A stretch of DNA of 64,000 bases from Gymnothorax reevesii (Eukaryota > Chordata > Actinopteri > Anguilliformes > Muraenidae), in NCBI GenBank assembly GCA_029721435.1, contig CM056586.1, positions 71,152,607-71,216,606 on the forward strand. The letters run 5' to 3'. This document shows positions 1 to 12,100 of this stretch, one piece after another. A program made the position numbers and the translations under genes. Positions within the stretch are counted from its first letter, which is position 1. Each line of letters begins with the position of its first letter. Below the pieces are notes generated by a model, which worked only from the letters and a program-made list of their open reading frames with translations, searched no databases and had not been told where the DNA came from.

Positions 1-2500
1 TTAAAAAATGAAAAGGCAAACACAACGTAACTAAATTCAAAATTCAGTTTTAACAGGATCACCTCATGAGTTCAGATGCAAAAAGGTCCAGACCAGGAAT
101 CAGGCGCGGAGACAGACTTGCAACACATCTGGCAATTTATTGGCAGCAGTATGGTAACGATGGGGACGGAACCCGGGGAGGATAGGCGGGGACAGAACCT
201 CGATAAGGAGGGGAGACGGTTCATTACAGGTGTGATAGGCGATGCTTGGGCTGCCGTCACCCGTCAGGGTTTGGGGCTCGAGAGGAATTCAGTCCTGGAC
301 CTGGGTCAGCTTGTTCCTGACAAACCTGGTTAACAGAGCAGACTGACAAACTCTATGCAGTCAATTACTGCATCACCTCTGGAACCCACAGACATTACAA
401 CACGGCTCCTCAAACCTCGGTCCTCGAGGTCCCAGAACTGCTGGTTTTCTACCCTCCCTTTACCTGGGAGTCAGGTGAGATGACGATCTGGCCAATCAGC
501 AGCATTAATTCTTCACTTAATTGCCAGGAAGGAAGGAAAACCAGGACTGTATTTGGATTTGAGGGGCGGATTTGGAGAGCCCTGCTTTACAATGTGCTGA
601 GTTTCTTCCATCGTACGGCTCTGTGGGGGCTTCACAGCCGCTGCCTTCAGCTCCTGTTCTTGGGCCAGTTTGCTCCAGTTGTTCGCCTCTTGAGTAAAAT
701 GCTCACTCAAGGTCAACTTCATTCCACTTCTTTGCCTTTAAAAAGTTTTAGTTGCGTCCTCAGTTTGCTTCAGGTCATAGTCCACGCCAGCAAACGAAGA
801 GAATGGGTTGGCTACCATGATGGTTATCATCTTGTAGTAAACGCTCTACTTATTCTGGCGAAGTCCTCTCTTGATTCTCATCTTTGGGATGCACACGCCC
901 GCCTTCGTCAGGGTCTTAATCTGGCGAACTGCAGTGAAGCGTTTCCTCTGTCATCAGCCACAGCTGTTATCTGTGGTCCTCTGGGCCTTTCCGTGCTCCT
1001 GAGCTAACCTGTGCGTTCTTTCATTTTTAAAATTTACTAAATAGTGGATTTGGTTGCATCTGCTGCTCTTGCCGTCTCCCTGACGGTTTTCTTCTGATTT
1101 CTCAGCCGACTGACGGCTTGCTTCACTGGCGCTGACGGCCCTCTGGATCTCACTCAGAGAGAGAGCAGCGACAGTTTCCGCAGGCGAAAGCCGCATATGA
1201 AACTACTGCAGACTTTCATCTGCGTCGATGTGAATGACATAATGAGGGTAAAATACACACCCGGCCATGGAGCAGCTGATCTCATGTTCAATATTTAATT
1301 TCAGCTCCAATCAGCAGCACTGGGCAGCTAAAAGAACACGACCTTTATCGATGTCCCGATGGTTTGTCCCTGATTTAAGCTATGAGGCAACCTTTTTCCT
1401 TCAATAACCTTTTTCCTTCCTTCATTTTGTCGCCACTTGGATTGCAAAATGTGCAAAAACTGAGGGTTAAAGAGGGGGACCCCTTCACCGCACTGCCAGC
1501 GAAACCACACAGATCACTGCGATGACCAATCATTCTAAAGGATATTTTCTACAGAGCTTTGGTGAATTTATTCAGTTTCTAATGCTTGATGGAAATCGTG
1601 ATCTCAGCACCCATTTGAAGTTTAATCCTGTCGTCTTTGTCTTTAATTCAGTTTTGGCTTTGATCTGAAACAAGGTTGACAAATATGCAAAAAATGGAGG
1701 AAATCAGGAGGGGTGGGATAATCATGAATGTACCTGATCCATTCAGCCTCCGAGGTTAAAATGACTGAGGAACATTTTCATGGAGATAAAGCTGTGGATG
1801 AATAACATTTTAGTTCACCAGAACTGCTTATTACTGACCTTAGCTTTTTACTTGAGTGTTGCTGTATGGAAACCCTCCGTCTTTGAATTTTGCTCTAGCC
1901 TGACCTGTCCATTTTTCGAGCGTAAGAATTAAGAATCAATCAATAATGAGTAATAGGCATCACTACAGGGTTGACACCATAGACAGTTTAAAAAAAAAAA
2001 ATCAGGGTTGATTGTAACCGAGGATACCATGCCAACGGCCTCATGTCATTTGTGATTGGTTCAGAACGGTGTCAGGATACTAAAGCATTCGCGTTTCATG
2101 CATAAGGATTGGCACACAGAGCACTGGGGGTTACGCTATAGATCTGCATCACACGAAATGCTCGGCCACAGGACCACCCCACAATCCCCGATCCCAACAG
2201 CAACGTCACAATCCGCACGGACAAAGAAACACTTCATCAGATACTACATGAAACCAAAGCCAAGATGCACAAACTGATATGAAATGGCACTTGCATATTC
2301 CATCAGTGTAAAAATATGTCTGTACACTACAAAACAGTCACAGTAGCATTCCCACAACAGAGGACAAGGGTCACGTCACGACACGTCCGCCCTTGAGTGG
2401 AAAGTTAGCTGATGCAAAGAATGGCCAGTAATCCCAGCTACTCTAACCCATCTTCTCTTACAGTGAGCAGGCTCTGATTCTGAAATAGACGACACACCCC
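1..2500. other. 3' flank/3'UTR region without recognisable gene
   Basis: About 60-1200 is GC-richer than the surrounding introns. It contains a minus-strand AATAAA (136-141) followed by sequence resembling the R/U5 part of an LTR, and two minus-strand frames (513-722, 954-1196) with low-complexity, Ser/Glu/Gln-rich products that I do not recognise. From 1200 to 2500 nothing clear is seen. Part of this may be pde11a 3'UTR. Confidence 0.3.
1567..1572 (-). terminator. Candidate polyadenylation signal AATAAA downstream of pde11a
   Basis: AATAAA on the minus strand about 1.27 kb after the stop codon; an ATTAAA variant lies at 1621-1626. No closer AATAAA was found between the stop and this point. 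Whether either is used is not decidable from sequence. Confidence 0.25.
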
Positions 2501-2841
2501 TTCTAGAAAACAAAGCCAGTAGTTTTTCTCTTTGTTGTTATTAACAGTAGTAGGATTTTACAGCTGAAATTCAGAGCACACGTGTGCAAACCGGCCCAAC
2601 GCTGCTCACCCTGACTCTCGTACGGTGGATGTGGGCTTGAGGAATGCAGGGCACAGAGCAGGAACCCAAAAACTCCACCACGCCCCCCGTCTGAACACAC
2701 AAACCTGCGGACAAATCTCCGCCATCGGTTACAAGAGCCAAGAACAGAGCACTCAATCCCAGCATGCACTGCACAGCCAACCACTAAAGGCTGCATTTCA
2801 GAGGAAAGAATCTCGGGGAGCCCCACGCGGTTCTGGGGGAG

Positions 2842-3048
2842 CTAGCTGGTGTTTTCCCCCGGGGCGCTGCGGCAGGGATTGGCCCCTTGTTTCTCTGTGT
2901 CCCCCATGGGTTTCCTTGCACCATTACTGGGGGGCGCCGTTATCTCCTGACTGCGCTGCCGCGCCCTGTTCAGCTGCTCCCACTTCGCCCTGTTTTTCTG
3001 AATCAGTTCAAGCATTGGCTGCAATTTTGGGTTCAGCTTCACCAGTGT
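2842..3048 (-). CDS. pde11a: pde11a last coding exon: C-terminal helix and tail, TAG stop
   Basis: Sixty-eight codons plus TAG at 2842-2844. The first part, [20 protein letters not shown] then [11 protein letters not shown], matches the last helix of PDE11A. The final 37 or so residues are variable, as expected of the C-terminal tail. The polypyrimidine tract before the acceptor is a CT microsatellite of about 100 bp that runs right up to the AG. Confidence 0.94.
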   Translation of the reverse strand, partial: TLVKLNPKLQPMLELIQKNRAKWEQLNRARQRSQEITAPPSNGARKPMGDTEKQGANPCRSAPGENTS

Positions 3049-3115
3049 CTGAGAGAGAGAGAGACAGAGAGAGAGAGGTAGGGAGGGAGAGGGGTAGGGG
3101 GAGACAGAGAGAGAC

Positions 3116-3156
<41 letters not shown>

Positions 3157-6100
3157 GGTCATCAGTATTCAAAATTGCCAGCAATCATTGGTCGTCTCCA
3201 CAAGCAGAAACGTTTATGAATTCATTTTCAAAAGTAAAACATTTCAATAGGCAGATATCAATTGTTTAATATACAAAACCCAAAACCAGTGAAGTTGGCA
3301 CGTTATGTAAATCATAGATAAAAACAGAATACAATGATTTGCAAATCCTTTTCAACTTATATTCAATTGAATACACTGCAAAGACAAGATGTTTAATGTT
3401 CAGACTGAAAAACTTTTTTTTTTTTTGCAAATAATCATGAACTTAGAATTTAAAGGCAGCAACACATTGCAAAAAAGTTGGCACAGGGGCCTTTTTACCA
3501 CTATGTTACATCGCCTTTCCTTTTAACGACACTCAGTAAACGTTTGGGAACTGAGGAGACCCATTTTTGAAGCTTTTCAGGTGGAACTCTTTCCCATTCT
3601 TCCTTGATGTACAGCTTAAGTTGTTCAACAGTCCGGGGTCTCCGTTGTCGTATTTTACGCTTCATAATGCGCCACACATTTTCAATGGGAGACAGGTCTG
3701 GACTACAGGCAGGCCAGTCTAGTACCCGCACTCTTTTACGACGGAGCCATGCTGTTGTAATACGTGCAGAAGGTGGCTTGGCATTGTCTTGCTGAAATAA
3801 GCAGGGGCATCCATGAAAAAGACATTGCTTGGATGGCAACATATGTTGCTCCAAAACCAGTATGTACCTTTCAGCATTAATGGTGCCTCCACATATGTGT
3901 AAGTTGCCCATGCCTTGGGCACTAATACACCCCCATACCATAACAGATGCTGGCTTTTGAACTTTGCGCCTATAACAGTCCGGATGGTTCTTTTCCTCTT
4001 TGGTCCGGAGGACACGACGTCCACATTTTCTAAAAACAATTTGAAATGTGGACTCGTCAGACCATAGAACACTTTTCCACTTTGCATCAGTCAATCTTAG
4101 ATGAGCTTGGGCCCAGCGAAGCCGGGGGCGTTTCTGGTTGCTGTTGATAAATGGCTTTCGCTTTGCATTGTAGAGTTTTAACTTGCACTTGCAGATGTAG
4201 CGACGAACTGCAGTTACTGACAGTGGTTTTCTGAAGTGTTCCTGAGCCCATGTGGTGATGTCCTATACACACTGATGTCGGTTTTTGATGCAGCACCGCC
4301 TGAGGGATCGAAGGTCACGGGCATTCAATGTTGGTTTTCGGCCTTGTCGCTTACGTGCAGTGATTTCTCCAGGTTCTCTGAACCTTTTGACGATATTACG
4401 GACCGTAGATGATGAAATCCCTAAATTTCTTGCAATAGCTCGTTGAGAAATGTTGTTTTTAAACTGTTCGACAATCATCTCACACATTTGTTCACTAAGT
4501 GGTGACCCTCACCCCATCCTTGTTTGTGAATGATTGAGCATTTCAGGGAAGCTGCTTTTATACCCAATCATGGCACCCACCTGTTCCCAATTAGCCCGTT
4601 CACCTGTGGGATGTTCCAAATAAGTGTTTGATGAGCATTCCTCAACTCTCTCAGTCTTTTTTGCCACTTGTGCCAGCTTTTTTGAAACATGTTGCAGGCA
4701 TCAAATTCCAAATGAGCAAATATTTGCAAAAAATTACAAAATTTACCTGTTAGAACATTAAGTAACTTGTCTTTGCAGTGTATTCAATTGAATATAGTTT
4801 GAAAAGGATTTGCAAATCATTGTATTCTGTTTTTATCAACGATTTACACAACGTGCCAACTTCACTGGTTTCGGGTTTTGTAAGAAAATCAATGGGAATA
4901 TATTTAAAATAACAAACTGACTTTGAACAATAATTGGAAAAAAAAAAACTGATTTTGGAGAAGAGACCCTAAATCATGACTGTTTTCAAACTCAACACCA
5001 GGATGTCCATGGGTGTAACACACTGCTCTCTGATGACAGAGGTTTGTTCAGCAGTGTGTGTGTCGACAGTCAGCTTGGTCACATGGGAATAAGCTAATGA
5101 CATTTCAGAGATATCAATGCAGTTAGAGACAACAATATGCGAGCTGGAGCCTGATGTGTTACTGTCATTTCGTGCAACCCCCCCCCTTCGTGAGCTGCAA
5201 TGAGTGCTTTGAATGGCTCAAACAGAAATGGCTCCAATAAAACATAATATTATGGGGGACTGCATTTTCACTGTGCTGAGTCATTTTTTTTTTCCATATT
5301 GTGTACTTATTAATATTTAGATAAAGCTTCATCGATACTAACGCGAGGATAAGGATCAACAAGCGAGCGATGGGTATAAAAGGGAGGCAGTTCACTCCCT
5401 CTGATGATGAAATCAAAATAACAACAGCTTTTCTGATTTTTATTCGGTATTATAAATGACTTCAAATATACTCACCACCATTAAAAACGCACAGGTGAGG
5501 TATGTACTGTATTTGCAGCAAATTGAAAAATCCATTGATTTTTATTGCTTTTCCAGTGAGGCACAAGAGGAAATAGAGAAAAGCGTGTGGTATTGTAATC
5601 CTGACGCACCACATGCACACGCCAAGCTCTTCAGTAATGACAAACACTGAGCTGTTCGTGATGTGTACAGTGACACTTGAGTTGTTCTTTTTGGTGCGGT
5701 CAATAGCCTACATGAAGCAAACAAAAAAAAAACTAAAAATGCAACTGCATCAAGGAAATGGAACGGCTTATGACACAGGAGAGAGAAAAAGAGCCTTTGG
5801 CCTGTTACGGGCAGATCTCAGCCGCCGAGAGGTGATGCGTCATTTGCACTGTCACCGGTCAACAATCAGCCAGCTGTCTGTCTGTGAATGGAACACAGGC
5901 ACTGTCACTGACCGACCCTGCTTAGGGCAGCCACGAGTGACGATGGCAGCTCAAGAGCGCCACATCTGGTTACGGCCTGTACGTGACAGATTGCTGACAG
6001 CAACCAAAACTGATCATGAGAGGAGGGGTCCGAGACGATTGAGGGTGAGCGCAAGTACCGTTTGATGCCGTCCATGTGAGCAACACATGCGTGCACACGG

Positions 6101-9100
6101 GCCCTACGGAAAACCCAGTTTTGAAAGTTCAGGATGCATTAACTGGAACTGAATCAGGTGCAACACTGTCTGATTTATTTTTAGTGTGAGGTAATCGGTA
6201 ACAGGATAGGATGAGGGGACACGCACAGCTAGAAGAAGTTATCAGTTGCACAGACACTTCAACGGACGTGAGAGAGATGCAACACAATTTCACCTCATCT
6301 CATGCCTGGATTGGTAAGCGCAGACAGTGTCTCTTACTTACCCCTGACAGTAATTAGCATGTAGACCGATGGATGCTTTTCAACGTGCTGACAATGTCTT
6401 GAGGCCGATCCTGTAAGTGGTTTTCAAACGCCATCTAATGAATGAGCCCCACAGTCTGCTGGACGGTTAGGGGAAAACACGGCTTTCGCAGAACATCCAT
6501 TTTACTAGTCCTTACCCTCTTGAGTAGGAACCTCATTAACCATCCTCTCTGAACACTGCTCTGTTCGCCCGCTCACAGGAAGGCGTCAGCCAATCAGGAA
6601 TGAGGAAAAACGTCCCTAGGGGCTCCCTGCTAAACCGTTCCTCTAGTTCTTCCAAACATGCTCTACGTTTCTTCTTTCTGTCTAATTCGGCTGAAGGCTT
6701 CGGTTGAGGAACAAAGGGCATATGTAATTACCTTCTGCGCTGCGCAGTTACTTAGCCTCTTCTGTAATGAGGCACAAGTCTTTTGAAATTGCACGCTTTT
6801 GTCTTTATCTCACACCGCAAGCTTTGCTTCCCCTTTGATAACACAATGAACACATACTGTACCAGTTATATGTAAAAACAGACCTGAGAGGCTGAGAGCA
6901 GTTTGCAGCAGCACATAAGCCTGTTCACTTTTCATTCCCAATTATTCTTGATTTTTCTTCGTTAAAAAATCGACAGCTGCGCTGTCTCCTCTGTTCAGGA
7001 CGATATGGACCAGTGAAATGGATGTTCTTTGAGTCTTTTTTTTACAGTCCACCAGACTGTATGACACATTCACAGGAAGGTGGTTGAAAACCACAAACTT
7101 AATTGGCCTGCAGACATGGTCAACTAGATAAAATACTTCCACTGGTCTGTGTGCTAATTATTCCCCACGGCTCTCTCCTCCAGAAAACTGAGCACCAGGT
7201 GCTGTGATTCTCAAGCTATCGTGCTATATTCACCCGTGTAACTACAGCAGTTGCTCTTAAAACCTTTTCCAAAGCGACTAAGATTTTCTGGAGTCTCATC
7301 TGAGGACGGACTTTTCCAATACTAGCTGTGTCACTATAGACGGATACGACTGGTTCCCTCACCACTAACCATCACAAGTTCCTTTGTGAAACTGAATCTG
7401 GCAACAGATGCTGGTTGATTTCCATTCTGCCGGAGCAGAGTCCACGTTCCCAGCAGTGTGTCAAACATATATATACAACCCCAATTCCGAAATAGTTGGG
7501 ACGAAGTGTAAATTGTGAATAAAATCTAAATGCAATGAATTTCAGAACAAATGAGCCAACATGCTATTTACAACAGAACATAGATAACATTTCAAATGTT
7601 GAAATTGACACATTTTACATTTTTATCCACAAAATGTGGTTATTTAAATTTTCTGGCTTTAACAGGTCTCAAAAACGTTGAGACACAGGCAAAAAAAAAA
7701 GGGCTGAAAAAGCAATAAATATATGAGAGAATCAGCTGAAAGTAATTAAGTTAACTGGCATCAGGTATGTAACATGATTGGCTATAAAAGGGATGTCTTA
7801 GAGAGGCTGAGTCTCTCAGAAGTAAAGATGGCCAGAGGCTCTCCAACCTGTGAAGGCTTGTGTAAAAAAAATTGTGGAATACTTTAAAAACAATGTTACT
7901 CAACGTCAAATTGCAAAGGCTTTGAAGGTCTCATCATCAACCAGAAGCGCCGCCATGTTCTGTTGGCCAAGGCTCATTTAAAATGGACTGTAGCAAAGTG
8001 GCAAAGTGTCCTGTGGTCAGATGAGTCCAAATTTGACATTCTTGTTGGAAATCATGGGCGTCGTGTCCTCCAGGCTAAAGAGGAGAAAGACCACCCCTCC
8101 TGTTATCAGCATTCAGTTCAAAAGCAGCATCTCTGATGGTATGGGGATGCATTAGTGCATATGGTGTGGGACACTTGCATGTTTTAAAAAGCACCATGAA
8201 TGCTGAAAGGTATATAAAGGTTTTAGAGCAACATATGCTCACCTCCAGATGACATCTATTCCAGGGAAGGCCTTGTGTATTTCAGCAGGACAATGCAAAA
8301 CCAAATTCTGCAGCTATTACAATAGCATGGCTTCGTAGTAGAAGAGTCCGTATGCTGAACTGGCCTGCCTGCAGTCCTGATCTTTCACCGACTGAGAACA
8401 TTTGGCGCATAATTAAATGAAAAGTCCTTCAAAAGAGACCCAAAACTCTCCAGCAGCTGGAAGCCTGTATTAAACAAGAGTGGGATCAAATTCCAGTGGC
8501 TAAACTCAAGAAACTTGTCTCCTCAATGCCCAGATGCCTCCAGTCTGTGTTAAAAAGAAGAGGAGATGCTACACCATGGTAAACAGGCCCCTGTCCCAAC
8601 TTTTTTGAGACCTGTAGCAGCCATCAAATTTGAAATGTGCTCATTTTGTGGATAAAATTGTAAAATTTCTCAGCTTCAACATTTGTTATGTTATCTCTGT
8701 TCCAGTGTGAATAAAATACTGGCTGGTGTGATTTGAAAGTCATTGTGTTTTGATTTTATTCACAATTTACACTTTGTCCCAACTATTTCGGAATTGGGAT
8801 CGTAGACGTCATCGGGTTCACTCCAGCAAACACCACTCTTCTCCCTCAAATGTCATAACTCGGCCGACACAGATCAGTTTAAATGCATCCAGTCACACCA
8901 CTGGCAACACAACAATATTCCAATTACAGGCGGGGGGACAGTGAAATGATCATCGATCCCCCTTAAAAAGACACAAGTTAACAATTTGGCAGGCTCTCAA
9001 AATGAATAACTTACTACTTACAAAGCAGTCAAAAGCTAGTGTAGCCAGTGGAATTTTTAATGAGTGTAGGAAAAGAAAAATGTCCCTTAATTCTCTTTTA

Positions 9101-12100
9101 TGCAGGAACTGAACCAAGGATGATGAATGAGTACCAGAGGCCAGTTGTTGAGAGTCATTCTCACGGACAGCAGAGGGGGCGTGGTCTGTTTAACGCACCC
9201 ACACTCTCCTACACATTTTAAAATCGTAAATTCACACACAACACTTTTGGAGGATAGACTCATACAAGAAAATAAATAGACTAATGTAATTAATAAAATA
9301 TTATTGGTTGCAATACTGGAATAAAAATAATTTGAAAAAGAAAATAAATTGATTTCATCAAGTTTGGGTTCGTGAAGGAAATTCAGGAACGAATAGTCCG
9401 TTTCGGTCTTGGCAGACACAAGCAGATAACAGCAGGAATGTGGGCCCTAGCGAGTTACAATATTCCCAAAGCTGCAGACGACTTACTAACGCAACAGCAG
9501 GGAGAACATATTGAAAATCAAGAACTAGATAGACTATAGAGTTCATGGCCATTGCGCTTTTGGCAGCCAGCAATGGAAATTCACCAGCCCATCAATGGTC
9601 AATCTAACAGGAATGGTGCCGCAGCTTAGCGATGGCCCAAAGTTTACCTATATTCAGGGGGGTTAACCCTTAAAGCGCTGAATAAATTTTCAAGTAATTA
9701 TCCTGAGCAGTTGAAAACCTATCATGTGGCAACTTGTTTAAAAGAGCTCCCTGGGAGGTCTTTTAAACAGGTTACCACGTGATAGGTTTTCAACAGCATC
9801 TGATTTTGATATCTTACATCATTGGGCAACTACAGTTGCCTATAGTGCTCTAAGGTTTTATAATGCTCACATCTAGCTACTTTTTACCTCCTTGAAGCTT
9901 GGAAGAACTCCGTCATATGGCAGTTGGCTGTCACCATTTCGCAGGGTTACACCTTTGAATCTATTGATGCCATTTACTCCAGAGATGTGCTTTTTGAGGG
10001 TGTAAAATTATGACCTTTGACCTTGGTACAGTGACCTTGAAACAAAAATGTTTTGCCCAGTTAATAAATTCTCAGCTTCTGCAAGTTCCTCGATTCATAC
10101 ATTCAAACTACTGGTGTCTGGCGCCAACCGACTTAGGGCCTGATTTACTAAGACCTTGAGCACATGCAAAATATTTTTGCCCATGCGAAACCAGAAACCT
10201 TGCCACTGATTGGTGCAAGGCAAGTACCCTGGCCAATCATGGGCAGTGTTATTGGTTTTGCACAGGCAAAAAGATTTTGCATGTGCTGAAGGGTTTGTCT
10301 GATGGGGGTGCGATGAGGCAGGCAGCACGTCCGCACACTGCCCTGCACTGGGAGTGAGGAGGGTGTGGGGGTGGGTGAGCTGAGGAGATGTGTCCTCAGA
10401 GCTCATGTTCTTACCTCATACAAAGGAGCGCAGATCCCATCAATCCACTCCAGCTGCAGACCAGGAAGCTCGTCTTTCCGATTTCGATCAAAAATCGCCT
10501 GGAACATAAACACAAACAAGCATTTCATCACTCCTGCGGACCGCACACAGCACGCCTCCAAATCTCCTGGAGCACATTGCAAAATATGTAGAGGGCTCCA
10601 AAATTATTGGCACCGCAGACTATAAGCGCATTTCATAGATTATAATAAATACAACCCGGTTTCTGAGAAAGTTGAGATGTCACGTACAATATAAATAAAG
10701 ACAGAATGTAATGATTTGCAAATTGTGTAAACACTATTTAATTGAAAATGCTACTAAGACAATATTTCAGATGTTGAAACCGAGAAGTGTTATTGTTTTT
10801 CGAAAAATATACGTTAATTTTGAATTGAACGCCATCAATAGGTTTGAAAAATGTTGAGACGGGGCAACAAAAGACTGGAAAAGTTGTATGATGCTAAAAA
10901 ATACACCTGGTTTTAAATTTAACAGGTAATTTGGTTAATAGCAACAGTAACATGAATGCGTACATGATTTCATCGCCGTTAGATCACATATGGAGAGAAA
11001 TCGTGTCTTCAGTTGCCAATTATAATAATTGGAAAACGCGTCAATAAAGGAAAATGATTGAGAACTAGCCAGGACTAATTGTTGTCATAAAGGGACATGT
11101 CTGTGATCCCCCAATTCCTGTTCTAGCTCTAGCACAATCTGTTCGTTTACATCCACCGTTAAGTTGAACTACGGTTATAGCTCGATTAGGCCATTTAATT
11201 GCACTACTGTTCTCGTCTCAGTATGCATGCACGGAAGAGAATTGGTGTTTTGACCGAAGAATGTCTCCACTATGATAGGTGATGATATGCCCCCTTTCAG
11301 CTTGTTTGTGTTGGGCCTTTTTCTGGTTGACCCATTACGTCACAGACCAAAGAATCGACAGACACTTTAGCAGGTGGCTAACTGGTAGTATGTCAAGAGC
11401 CAAGAACAGGGGCAACGTTACGGCTGTGTACATTTCATGCGTGCTATACGCTGGTTTTTGTACAGGTCAGATGAACACTATCCCTGATGCTTATGATATT
11501 AGTGGAAGGCGGGTGGCAGCGCTGTATGCTCCTGAACTGCCCCTACAGCGCAACCTGTGCTACCCTCCACTTTGTGCCCTCTCTGCTACCCGTCGGTGCA
11601 TTTCCGAAAAGCGTAGTTGCTAACTAAGTTAGCAACCTACATAGTTTGTCCACTCACAGTCTGTGGTTTCAACTATGTAAGTCAGCATCTGTGCTTTCCG
11701 TGAACGCACCCCGGGCTTCCCTTGCAAGTCGGATGTGGGTCAGGACTAAGTAAGTGAAGGCTAGAGGGAGAGAGTAGATTTGAGTTTTCCTATAGCGAGT
11801 GGAAGGAAAATTTTCAGATGACGCATAAGTCATTCTAGAACCTATGCAGATTGATGGAAGAAGTCATAAGCCCCCAAGACGCGACTGTTTGAGCACCAGA
11901 ACCACTGCAGATGAGGATTTGCTACTGTTCTGTACAAACTTACTGGTTGAGCAGCACGGAGCTGCTGCTAATTAGTTTAGTATTTTCAAGTCCACAAGAC
12001 TTTCCAGTGAAAACCCTGAGCGGTGCACTGCGGAGCATGCTCAGTGCGCACAGTCCAGTTCGGTTCCATTCAAGTGTATACACGGAGGAATCTGGGCGTG

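Noticed and set aside
2625..3269. 214-residue plus-strand frame rich in RE repeats
   Set aside because: Antisense shadow of the last pde11a exon and the GA microsatellite.
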